64,000 nucleotides of DNA. Source: Enterococcus sp. DIV0212c (GTDB lineage: Bacteria > Bacillota > Bacilli > Lactobacillales > Enterococcaceae). Positions 18,919-26,372 of the stretch are shown piece after piece. A program made the position numbers and the translations under genes. Positions within the stretch are counted from its first letter, which is position 1, and each line of letters begins with the position of its first letter. The stretch covers positions 44,812-108,811 of the forward strand of contig NZ_JAFREN010000011.1 of the NCBI RefSeq assembly GCF_017377505.1, given 5' to 3'. The notes below the pieces were generated by a model. It did no database searches and had not been told where the DNA came from. It saw only the letters and a program-made list of their open reading frames with translations.

Positions 18919-19579
18919 ATTTTTCCACTTTGTAACCAATTCCTTTAATTGTTTTAATAACATTATTGCCTAATTTTTGTCGAATATTTTTAATATGAAC
19001 GTCGATTGTCCGACTGTCTCCAAGAAAATCATAGCCCCATACAGCTGTTAATAATTCTTCTCGAGAATAAACTTTTCCCCTATTTAAAAACATCGCTTGA
19101 ACTATTTCAAACTCTTTAGGTGTAACGTCTACTTTTACCTTATCTTTATAGATTTCATATTGATTGATATATAAATTGAGATTACCAATTTGAATCGACT
19201 CTTCTTCCTTACCATATATCCGATTCAAAATAGCGTTAATCTTAAATAGTAAAATATTCATTGAAAAAGGTTTAGTAATATAATCGTCAATCTTTTTAAC
19301 AAAAGCACTCATTTGAATATACTCATCATCTAAAGCGCTAATAATAACAACAGGTTGCTCAGGACTCTCATGGCGAATCTCCTCTAAGACTTCTTGACCA
19401 TTCTTTTTAGGAAGCATCATATCTAGTAAAATCAAATGATATTTATTTATTTTAGACAGCTCTAATGCGTCCAAACCATTGGAAACATAGTCGACAGAAT
19501 AGCCTTCTTTTTTTAAAAATGTCACCATTGCTTTTTGAATAGATAGATCATCTTCAACTACTAAAATATGATACATCAT
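18908..19579 (-). CDS. OmpR/PhoB-family response regulator
   Basis: A 223-residue two-domain regulator. The receiver domain has the acidic pocket (VVEDD, residues 7-11), phosphoacceptor Asp53 in LLDMMLP, and Lys103 in YITKPF. The C-terminal winged helix has DVTPKEFEIVQAMFLNRGKVYSREELLTAVWGYDF and RTIDVHIKNIRQKLG. It lies between the ABC ATPase gene (24 bases upstream) and the kinase gene. Likely targets are the divergent promoters at 21,650-21,812, where short TATG-type direct repeats can be seen; binding has not been shown. Confidence 0.93.
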   Translation of the reverse strand: MMYHILVVEDDLSIQKAMVTFLKKEGYSVDYVSNGLDALELSKINKYHLILLDMMLPKKNGQEVLEEIRHESPEQPVVIISALDDEYIQMSAFVKKIDDYITKPFSMNILLFKINAILNRIYGKEEESIQIGNLNLYINQYEIYKDKVKVDVTPKEFEIVQAMFLNRGKVYSREELLTAVWGYDFLGDSRTIDVHIKNIRQKLGNNVIKTIKGIGYKVEKYEG

Positions 19580-19602
19580 ATCTTCCTCCCAAAGTCGTTA
19601 TT

Positions 19603-20241
19603 TTATAAGATTCGTCCGTTACTAATTCTAATAACCGAGTCAGCAGACTCTGCTAAAGAATCGTCATGGGTAACACAGACAACACATTTATTTTCTTCTT
19701 TTGCAAGCTTTAGTAACAACCGAATAATCGAACTAGCTGTTTCTGAATCAAGATTACCTGTCGGTTCATCGGCAAAAATAATTTTAGATTGGCAAGCAAT
19801 CGCTCTCGCAATCGCAACACGCTGCTGTTCTCCTCCCGAAAGTTCCGTACATTTCCGTTTCATTTGAACAGGACTCAAACCTACTTTATTCAAGTACTCA
19901 GAAGCAATTTGGTGATGATTCCCTTTCTTACCAGTAATTTCTAAAGCTATTTTAACATTTTGTAAGGGAGTTAAATAGTTAATTAAATTATAAGCTTGAA
20001 ATACAATACTATTATTTTTACGATATTTTCTTAAATTACCTTTTGAAATACGCTGACCATTGAAATTAATTTGACCTTGCTGTGTACCAGTTATTCCTGA
20101 TAATAAGGACAATAAGGTTGTTTTGCCACTACCTGATTTACCGATAATAGCATACATTTGTCCTTCTTCAAAAGTTAAATTAATGTCTGTTAAAACTTCT
20201 TTTGTTTGATATTTATAAGATATATTATTTGTTACTAGCAT
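19603..20241 (-). CDS. ABC transporter ATPase (MacB/LolD type)
   Basis: A 212-residue ATPase with Walker A (GKSGSGKTTLL, about 34-44), Q loop in IVFQAYNL, signature LSGGEQQRVAIARA (about 134-147), Walker B IIFADEPTGNLDSE (about 153-166) and the switch histidine in CVTHDDSLAESAD. The length and DEPTGNLDSE motif place it with ATPases that pair with FtsX-type permeases. The permease gene ends 14 bases upstream. As the only ATPase on the island, it may serve both permeases. Confidence 0.93.
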   Translation of the reverse strand: MLVTNNISYKYQTKEVLTDINLTFEEGQMYAIIGKSGSGKTTLLSLLSGITGTQQGQINFNGQRISKGNLRKYRKNNSIVFQAYNLINYLTPLQNVKIALEITGKKGNHHQIASEYLNKVGLSPVQMKRKCTELSGGEQQRVAIARAIACQSKIIFADEPTGNLDSETASSIIRLLLKLAKEENKCVVCVTHDDSLAESADSVIRISNGRIL

Positions 20242-20255
20242 ATGCTTGCCTCCGT

Positions 20256-21650
20256 CTATTTTTCTAACATAATGGTTTTCGGATCTTTTCTTAAAATAAG
20301 TGATAAGGGTAACATCGTTGCTATTAGCACAATCGTTAATCCTAACGTTCCTGTTTTCAATAAAATTTCTTTATCGAGAACTCTTACTCCAACCTTTTCA
20401 ATCGATTTAATTTTTCTTCTTTCATATTTATCAAATCCATCTTTTTTTAAGTTTTCATTCTCATCTTCTATTTTGTCGTTTTTCACATTGGTCACTTGAG
20501 TAGCCATCAAAGCATCACCAATTTTATTAGCACTTACAGCACTAATACCTGTTGCTAAGATAAATGAACAACTAAAAATAATTAAAGCTTCTATTAACAT
20601 TTGAAAAACAAGACCTGTTTTCTTTTCTCCAATAGATAATAGCACACCCATTTCAAACTTACGACTACGAAATGATAAAATCATCACCAATGATAAAATT
20701 AGTACCCCTGCAATTCCTGAAATCCATAAAATCACATTAGATATTCCTGACATATTATTGATGGCGGTAGTCACACGTTCATACTGCTCATAATCTGACT
20801 GAAATTGGAAATAGTTCCAATCTAATGATACTTCTTTTTTTATTTTATTAATAACATTAGACAAATTATCTACCTTGTCAACAGAGACTTTCATTTGTTG
20901 ATAAGTCCTTGGTTCGCCGTCACTATCGGATGAACCAAGAGATTCTGCTAATTCATTTGTCGTATAAAAGTTATTACCTGGATGTGACGTATTGTCAAAT
21001 TCGATAGCTTGTGTTTCTTTGACATGTCCTGTATCGAATATGCCACAAACGGTTAACTTTATTTTAGTTAAGCCCTTCATTTCTCCGCCTAGACTGTCTA
21101 TTGTATCTCCTATTTTTAAATTATTTTTCTCAGCATATTCTTTAGATATTAAAATAGGATTGTTTTCGGATGACTCCTTAGGTAATATACCACTAATTAA
21201 TTTATACTTATTTGTTAAAAAATTATCATCGTCTTCTTTTTTGTCTAATCCGTACAAATTATTTGTTGGCGGCATTTCAAGTTGGTTAAAAAGTACACTA
21301 ACACCAGGTTTCCCAATTTGTTTTAAATCAGTTCTAACAAATGAGCGGACTTTAACACTGGCATCGGTCACACCATCAACTTTTTTAACTTGCTCAAGAA
21401 CCTCTTTAGTAAGGTATGGAACTTTTTCCCTCCCAACAGAATCTAATGAATCTAAATCCCAACAAATAACTGTTTCTGCACGCATCTGATCTTTCGCACT
21501 TTGATTAGCTTGACTCACTGTTTTCTTAATTCCTAGTCCAATCATAATCATCGTCACTACTATTGAAATTAATAGTAGAATTAGTATTGTTTTCTTAAAG
21601 CGTTTTGTAACACCTAAATACGCTCTCTTTATATTTCTCAAAAATCTCAC
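20256..21650 (-). CDS. FtsX-like ABC transporter permease
   Basis: A 464-residue MacB/FtsX-type permease: one membrane segment near the N-terminus (ILILLLISIVVTMIMIGLGI, about 22-41), a periplasm-facing-type extracellular domain of about 260 residues, then three C-terminal membrane segments. The FtsX signature RSRKFEMGVLLSIGEKKTGLVFQMLIEALIIF (about 328-360) is clear. It starts with GTG at 21650 or TTG at 21641; the RBS GGAAGGGTGAG fits the latter better, and the paralogue at 22464 also uses TTG with a similar N-terminus. First gene of the permease-ATPase-regulator-kinase operon. Confidence 0.9.
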   Translation of the reverse strand: MRFLRNIKRAYLGVTKRFKKTILILLLISIVVTMIMIGLGIKKTVSQANQSAKDQMRAETVICWDLDSLDSVGREKVPYLTKEVLEQVKKVDGVTDASVKVRSFVRTDLKQIGKPGVSVLFNQLEMPPTNNLYGLDKKEDDDNFLTNKYKLISGILPKESSENNPILISKEYAEKNNLKIGDTIDSLGGEMKGLTKIKLTVCGIFDTGHVKETQAIEFDNTSHPGNNFYTTNELAESLGSSDSDGEPRTYQQMKVSVDKVDNLSNVINKIKKEVSLDWNYFQFQSDYEQYERVTTAINNMSGISNVILWISGIAGVLILSLVMILSFRSRKFEMGVLLSIGEKKTGLVFQMLIEALIIFSCSFILATGISAVSANKIGDALMATQVTNVKNDKIEDENENLKKDGFDKYERRKIKSIEKVGVRVLDKEILLKTGTLGLTIVLIATMLPLSLILRKDPKTIMLEK

Positions 21651-21651
21651 C

Positions 21652-21681
21652 CTTCCATTTGTATTTTATTTCAAATGGAAG
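21652..21681 (-). promoter_or_regulatory. hairpin covering the permease ribosome binding site
   Basis: CTTCCATTTG (21652-21661) and CAAATGGAAG (21672-21681) form a 10-bp stem. On the minus strand the 3' arm contains the GGAAG of the ribosome site, so folding would hide it. Confidence 0.45.
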
Positions 21682-21811
21682 TATAGCTAATCTATATGAT
21701 GGCTATATGAAGTCAATATGTAGCGTATGTAAAGTTTACTTCCTTTGCATTGATTCCCTTCTTTCTACTATGTTAGTCTTAAAATATAATAAATGAAAAG
21801 AGGAAATAACT

Positions 21812-22408
21812 ATGTATAGAAAAAAACATTATTTGAAAAGTCTCATAGCATCATCTATTTTATTAGCTACATCTTTCAGTCTGATTGCTTGTGGCTCAAC
21901 TGAAAAGCGCAGCGAAGAAGCTGAGACATCTGAAACAACTCAAGAAACCAAAGCGGACAGCAATAATGATAGTCTCGAAAAAGAAGCTGAGGCAACTGAA
22001 CCTATCAAGGGAGAAAAAAATAATAATGCTGATGGGACTAAAACAGTCGTTTATGAAAAAGAATATAGGGAACAAGTTGAACGCACTATCTTAACTTTTA
22101 AAGATGACAAACTTCTTAAGGAAGTAACTGAAAAGATTTTCCCTTATGCAGACAGCAATGCTCCTATGACAAAAGAAGAAGCTCAAGCTAATGCTGATAA
22201 TAATAAACAATATTTAGCAAACATACCAGGAGTCACATATGATGAAGAGTTTTTACCTAAAGATATTAGTAAAAGAACCTGTACTATTGAATTTGATGTA
22301 GTTGATATTGACAAAGTTAGCTGGTTAACATATTTCAATGCTGACACGACCTACTCTGAAGCCAAAACTTCTTTAGAAAACAGAGAATTCATAGAAGCTC
22401 AAAAATGA
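21812..22408 (+). CDS. lipoprotein, DUF1307/YehR-like
   Basis: A 198-residue secreted lipoprotein: signal peptide with lipobox SLIACG (Cys about residue 27), a Ser/Thr/Glu-rich linker, then a domain from about residue 75 (KTVVYEKEYREQVERTILTFKDDKLLKEVTEKIFPY, KEEAQANADNNKQYLANIPGVTY) that resembles the YehR/DUF1307 lipoproteins. It is divergent from the transporter-kinase operon and 55 bases upstream of the second permease, probably in one operon with it. Pairing a lipoprotein with an FtsX permease is common in peptide-resistance systems, where the lipoprotein presents or captures the peptide; function here is inferred. Confidence 0.7.
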   Translation: MYRKKHYLKSLIASSILLATSFSLIACGSTEKRSEEAETSETTQETKADSNNDSLEKEAEATEPIKGEKNNNADGTKTVVYEKEYREQVERTILTFKDDKLLKEVTEKIFPYADSNAPMTKEEAQANADNNKQYLANIPGVTYDEEFLPKDISKRTCTIEFDVVDIDKVSWLTYFNADTTYSEAKTSLENREFIEAQK

Positions 22409-22463
22409 AATAGAATGAAATCGATACATGATTACGCTTTAACTAAAAGGGAGAGAATTAACC

Positions 22464-23792
22464 TTGTTTAAAACAATAAAACGAGCACTATTAAGTGTAA
22501 GAAAGCAATCCAAAAAAACTTTGACACTTCTAATCTTAATTTTAACTGTCATGACTATTATCATAGTTAGCTTATCTATCCAAAAATCAGTTGATCAAGC
22601 TAGCGAATATACTAAAAAACAAGTCACCACTGAATTTTCCATTCAACATACACCAGATAAAAACGAAATAGATAACGCAACTGATTATCTAAATCAAAAA
22701 ACAATAGCAGAAATAAAAAGCACTCCAGGAGTTACAAAAACTAGCACAATGATTCAAACTTATGTGGCGAGTACACTAAAAGAAGATAAAAATGCTAATG
22801 AAATCGAAGAACCTACAGCACTATCACCAACTAATAGTCTCTATTCACTAGATGATTTGAAAGATACAGAAGAATTCTCAGATGGGCGCTATCAATTGAT
22901 TGAAGGTACATATCCTAATCAATCAAAGGCAAACAATGCCATTTTAGTTTCTGATGCATACGCTAAATCAAATAACTTAAAAGTTGGTGATACTATTTCT
23001 GCTGTAGCTGGTGATTCTCTAACAAAACCAATAAAATTTACAATATCGGGATTATTTGAGATTAAAGAACCTGTCTCTTCTTCAGAAAATTCTGTTTCCC
23101 CTATTACAAATCCCAAAAATAACTACTATACTACAGCTAAAACTGTTGAAAAAATAATGATGCTTGATACACCAAACAAGTTAGCTGCATACGAGAAAGT
23201 AACTGTTACCGTTGATAAAGTTGATAATCTACGAAAAGTTATCTCTGCTATTAAAAATAATAAACATATCACAAGTACAAATTTTAATTTTGATGCAGAT
23301 TTTGAACAATACGATAACTTAACTTCTTCAATCGATGATGTAGCAAAAATAGCTACTATCATCCTTTGGATTACTGGTATCACAGGAACAATTATTTTAT
23401 TTTTAATCATCATCATTTCGTTATATGAACGTAAATTTGAAATTGGCGTGTTGCTATCTTTAGGAGAGTCTAAATTAAATATTGGTCTGCAAATACTTAT
23501 TGAACTATTTATTGTCTTTATTTGCGCATTTACTATCGCAGTAGGAACTGCTTCTCTTTCTGCTAATAAGGTCAGTGATTCATTACTGTCAGATAAAGTA
23601 ACAGAAACTACTTCTAGTAAGAAAGCTGACTTAAACATGACTGCTCAAAAACCTGACTCAAGTTATATCACCCCTGATATTTTAGGTATAAGTTTTGGTT
23701 TAGGAACAGCAATTGTGCTATTGTCTACAACACTATCCTTAATAATTATTCTACGAAAAGATCCTAAATCTATTATGCTCAATCAAGAATAG
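22464..23792 (+). CDS. FtsX-like ABC transporter permease, paralogue of the one at 20256
   Basis: The start is TTG with AAGGGAGAG 9 bases upstream. The 442-residue protein has the same plan as its neighbour: N-terminal segment (LTLLILILTVMTIIIVSLSI), a large outer domain (about 45-290) and three C-terminal segments. The FtsX motif YERKFEIGVLLSLGESKLNIGLQILIELFIVF lines up closely with its paralogue, as do the start (IKRALLS / IKRAYLG) and the end (LRKDPKSIML / LRKDPKTIML). It has no ATPase of its own nearby. The two permeases may form a heterodimer with the single ATPase; this is a testable inference. Confidence 0.9.
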   Translation: MFKTIKRALLSVRKQSKKTLTLLILILTVMTIIIVSLSIQKSVDQASEYTKKQVTTEFSIQHTPDKNEIDNATDYLNQKTIAEIKSTPGVTKTSTMIQTYVASTLKEDKNANEIEEPTALSPTNSLYSLDDLKDTEEFSDGRYQLIEGTYPNQSKANNAILVSDAYAKSNNLKVGDTISAVAGDSLTKPIKFTISGLFEIKEPVSSSENSVSPITNPKNNYYTTAKTVEKIMMLDTPNKLAAYEKVTVTVDKVDNLRKVISAIKNNKHITSTNFNFDADFEQYDNLTSSIDDVAKIATIILWITGITGTIILFLIIIISLYERKFEIGVLLSLGESKLNIGLQILIELFIVFICAFTIAVGTASLSANKVSDSLLSDKVTETTSSKKADLNMTAQKPDSSYITPDILGISFGLGTAIVLLSTTLSLIIILRKDPKSIMLNQE

Positions 23793-24640
23793 CTATAAGT
23801 TAAGCTAAAAGAGTACTGCTTTCTTTTTCTTCATTGTCTCGTAAACAATTTGACTGAATACCTAAGCTTACTAATAGAATAGTACTATCGTTATCTATCA
23901 TTCCTAAAGCCACAATAATTGTTTTGTGTACAATTACTTTATGATGGAACAGCCACATATCTTTGCCATTAATTGGATTATTAGGAATAGATTTAGGAAT
24001 CACTTCAATAACAATTTTTAACTTGCTCGTATTCAGATGCATATTATTGAGTTAACCATAAATTATATAAGTATTAGTTCGATAATAACACCTATCATGT
24101 ACTAGTCGTTCTTATGAAAATATATGAAAGAAAGAACAAAGAATAGTATTGAAAGTAGCAACTTATGAGCTAAATATTATGTGTAACTTCATGAATATGC
24201 ACCTAAAAAACTGAAAAAAGTTACGTAAATTCTAGTTGTTTTACGTTTCGTTAAAAATAATCTGATTGATGCAGAGAAACATAATTACGTCAAACTTTTC
24301 TATAAAAGAAACTTTGATTGTAAAATAACATTTACAACGGATGATTCAGTCATCAATAATGTTATGGATGTAATAACAAAAAAGCCATTCCTATAAATAA
24401 TAATCAAGTTAGTGAAAAACTAAATTCAAAAATTAGACTAAACATACAAAAAGAATCCGTATCGGTGGCGAAGCCAAACCGATACGGATTCTTTTTTATA
24501 TGTTATTATAGCCCATCTAATAGGAGGCTAATAAGTAACTGGAAACTGTCTCAGCTACCCTATCGGGGCTGACATATCAACGTTCTTGTTATCACATTCC
24601 AGTAAGAATGGTCACATGATTCATACTTACTTTTCTTGAC
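23793..24640. other. decayed, apparently non-coding part of the island
   Basis: Only short frames are visible. An 80-codon minus-strand frame (23,800-24,042) resembles nothing I know. A plus-strand stretch around 24,262-24,395 reads as about 45 codons without an obvious start. Base composition is very AT-rich. I interpret it as eroded island backbone, interrupted by the strong hairpin at 24,450. Confidence 0.5.
24450..24497. terminator. strong terminator inside the island
   Basis: A 16-bp perfect stem (24450-24465 with 24479-24494, loop TGGCGAAGCCAAA) followed by T residues on the plus strand, with an A run on the other side, so it can act both ways. Confidence 0.8.
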
Positions 24641-24851
24641 ACTCTTTTTTTGTAATAGTGATTTGATTAGGTCCAAAAAAATTATGAACAAAGAAGGCGA
24701 AAGGGTATTCCTTTAGAAGAAGCTAAAATTATTAATTAATATGAACTAAGCTATCGGAAAGAAACAGCGCAACGACTCGCAGAGCAAATTCTAAATTCCC
24801 TATATTTTTCAACACTTTTTTTTGAACTAGTGAACGCTGCTATTTGTTTTT

Positions 24852-25097
24852 ATGATCGTCCTCCAGAAGAACCAAATACTCAAAAAGTTAGATATTCTCA
24901 AAACGACATTTCATGGATTACATGATACCCATGCATCATTTCTATTCTCTCAAGATATCGATATTGCCTATGTATCAAAACGCTTAGGTCATATTAATAT
25001 CCAGACAACACAAAACTATTATCTTGAATTGATGCCAGAAAAAAAGCACCAGCAAGATGCTGATGCTTTAAACCTTTTAAATTCTTTGTCAAATTGA
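24852..25097 (+). pseudogene. tyrosine recombinase (integrase) C-terminal remnant
   Basis: The 81-codon frame reads FHGLHDTHASFLFSQDIDIA and then YVSKRLGHINIQTTQNYYLE, the catalytic end of a phage-type integrase. It keeps the GH box and the Tyr nucleophile region. The catalytic arginine expected in HGLRDTHAS is His (CAT), one transition from CGT. Upstream from about 24,660 further short frames broken by stops may be the rest. It sits 59 bases from the right att repeat, the usual place for an integrase. Inactive by both truncation and the lost Arg. Confidence 0.8.
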
Positions 25098-25113
25098 TAA
25101 TTTGAACCAACTT

Positions 25114-25154
25114 GAACAAAAAAACTCTTGTAAACGTTGATACAACAAGGAGTT
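25114..25154 (-). terminator. terminator supplied to rpsI by the island end
   Basis: On the minus strand AACTCCTTGT (25145-25154) pairs with ACAAGAGTT (25123-25131) with one bulge, followed by seven T residues. It starts 2 bases past the rpsI stop, inside the island. Confidence 0.7.
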
Positions 25155-25155
25155 G

Positions 25156-25171
25156 ATTAACGTTTTGAGAA
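25156..25171. repeat. right attachment-site repeat inside the rpsI 3' end
   Basis: Identical 16 bases to 17074-17089. Read on the minus strand it encodes the last codons (FSKR) and stop of rpsI, so insertion preserved the gene. Confidence 0.8.
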
Positions 25172-25549
25172 TTGTGAAGCTTTACGGGCTTTCTTAAGAC
25201 CTGGTTTTTTACGTTCTACCATACGGGCATCACGAGTAAGAAGTCCAGCGCGTTTTAAAGCAGCACGGAAATCAGGATCTACTTCTAATAATGCACGAGC
25301 GATTCCGTGACGGATCGCACCTGATTGACCAGAGTAGCCTCCACCATTAACGTTTACCATTACATCATAAGCGCCTTTAGTTTCAGTTACACCAAATGGT
25401 TGGTTGATAACTTCACGCAAGTCAGCGTGTGGAATATATTCTTCAACATCTTTTTTATTTACAGTAATTTTACCAGTACCAGGTACTAAACGTACGCGGG
25501 CAACTGCATTTTTACGACGGCCAGTGCCGATATATTGTACTTGAGCCAA
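25157..25549 (-). CDS. rpsI: 30S ribosomal protein S9
   Basis: S9 (130 residues, the normal length) binds 16S rRNA in the head of the small subunit, its C-terminal tail reaching the P-site t[22 protein letters not shown] near the start and the basic tail [17 protein letters not shown] are diagnostic. It is cotranscribed with rplM, 13 bases upstream. The final codons overlap the att repeat of the island. Confidence 0.98.
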   Translation of the reverse strand: MAQVQYIGTGRRKNAVARVRLVPGTGKITVNKKDVEEYIPHADLREVINQPFGVTETKGAYDVMVNVNGGGYSGQSGAIRHGIARALLEVDPDFRAALKRAGLLTRDARMVERKKPGLKKARKASQFSKR

Positions 25550-25562
25550 TGAATTTCCCTCC

Positions 25563-26006
25563 TTAAATTAGGTTAGTAATATCTAATACTTCTGGTTGTT
25601 GTGCAGCATGTGGATGCTCAGCTCCACCGTATACGTTCAACTTAGTAAATTGTTTACGGCCTAAAGTGTTTTTAGGAAGCATACCTTTTACAGAAGTTTC
25701 GATTAAACGACGAGAGTTTTTATCGCGTAATTCACCAGCAGTAACAGATTTCAACCCACCTGGGTATTGGCTGTGACGGTAGTAAATTTTATCACTTGCT
25801 TTGTTACCAGTTAATTTGATTTTATCAGCATTAATTACAATTACGAAATCTCCAGTATCCACATGTGGTGTGAATGTTGGTTTATTTTTTCCACGTAAGA
25901 TAGAAGCAACTACAGTTGAAAGACGTCCCATTGGGATATCTGTTGCATCTACTACATACCATTTACGTTCTACTTCGCCAGATTTGGCCATATATGTTGT
26001 ACGCAC
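25563..26006 (-). CDS. rplM: 50S ribosomal protein L13
   Basis: I place the start at a GTG at 26006 (reads (M)[20 protein letters not shown]), behind GGAGGAAAG, giving 147 residues as in other Firmicutes. A longer frame upstream covers the untranslated leader. Conserved segments: [27 protein letters not shown] and [25 protein letters not shown]13 is an early assembly protein of the large subunit. First gene of the rplM-rpsI operon. Confidence 0.98.
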   Translation of the reverse strand: MRTTYMAKSGEVERKWYVVDATDIPMGRLSTVVASILRGKNKPTFTPHVDTGDFVIVINADKIKLTGNKASDKIYYRHSQYPGGLKSVTAGELRDKNSRRLIETSVKGMLPKNTLGRKQFTKLNVYGGAEHPHAAQQPEVLDITNLI

Positions 26007-26029
26007 GATTCTTTCCTCCAATTTTCTAT

Positions 26030-26085
26030 TCGATGTTTGACATTCACTTGAGTTTCCGGGGCTCATTGTGGGGCAAACAATACCA
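26030..26085 (-). promoter_or_regulatory. probable L13 leader (ribosomal protein autoregulatory RNA)
   Basis: Between the rplM promoter side and its start, the minus strand forms a structure closed by TGTTTG (from 26074-26079) and CAAACA (from 26034-26039). The conserved-looking GCCCCACAATGAGCCCCGGAAAC segment lies within it. L13 leaders of this kind precede rplM in Bacilli. The assignment is from memory of the family and position. Confidence 0.5.
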
Positions 26086-26212
26086 TTTAACATGATACCT
26101 TCTATCGCTAATAAAGTCAATGGATTTCTGAGTTTTTCCGCTATATTTCTTCTTTCTTTTTACGATTCAAAAAATAACTTCTACCTATAAAATGGAAAAT
26201 ACTAAAATATGC

Positions 26213-26285
26213 GTAATGTATATTACGCGACTCCCAAAAGAAAAAATGTATATTATTCCCCTTTTATTTATTTTAATGTATATTT
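26213..26285 (+). promoter_or_regulatory. three phased ArgR-like operator boxes upstream of argG
   Basis: AATGTATATTA at 26215 and 26245 and AATGTATATTT at 26275 are exactly 30 bases apart. The first lies in a dyad CGTAAT-N4-ATTACG. A weaker TTATGTATTTT at 26305 overlaps the promoter. The AT-rich TGTATA-type boxes and the target operon fit ArgR/AhrC hexamers. Confidence 0.6.
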
Positions 26286-26299
26286 ATTTACAAAAAGTG

Positions 26300-26328
26300 T
26301 TGATTTATGTATTTTCAAGTGATATGAT
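26300..26328 (+). promoter_or_regulatory. argG promoter
   Basis: TTGATT (26300-26305), 17 bases, TATGAT (26323-26328). Confidence 0.75.
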
Positions 26329-26372
26329 GAGAACAATCAAAAAAGACAATTAGAAAATAAGGAGTGTTACTC

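Larger units (their letters stand above)
17074..25171. mobile_element. genomic island inserted at the 3' end of rpsI, apparently immobile
   Basis: The 8.1-kb segment is bounded by a perfect 16-bp direct repeat whose right copy is the 3' end of rpsI. rpsI is a known integration target for integrative elements of streptococci and relatives. A decayed integrase C-terminus lies next to the right repeat. Inside are an ABC transporter/two-component cluster, a lipoprotein, a second permease and roughly 1.3 kb of decayed DNA. No relaxase, conjugation or phage structural gene is present, so it is a remnant or a trans-mobilised island. Confidence 0.75.

Noticed and set aside
20992..21489. 165-codon frame opposite the island permease
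   Set aside because: Shadow of the FtsX permease; composition mirrors that gene and no ribosome site is present.
19603..21650. Classical BceAB transporter
   Set aside because: The permease has only four membrane segments with a MacB-like outer domain, not the ten-segment BceB layout, and the kinase has a large sensor domain.
23126..23638. 170-codon frame opposite the second permease
   Set aside because: Shadow on the strand opposite a clear FtsX permease.
23800..24042. 80-codon minus-strand frame in the island
   Set aside because: No recognisable similarity and no good start site, in a decayed region; mentioned only in the region description.
17074..25171. Intact conjugative element or prophage
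   Set aside because: No relaxase, secretion, replication or phage structural genes, and the integrase is broken.
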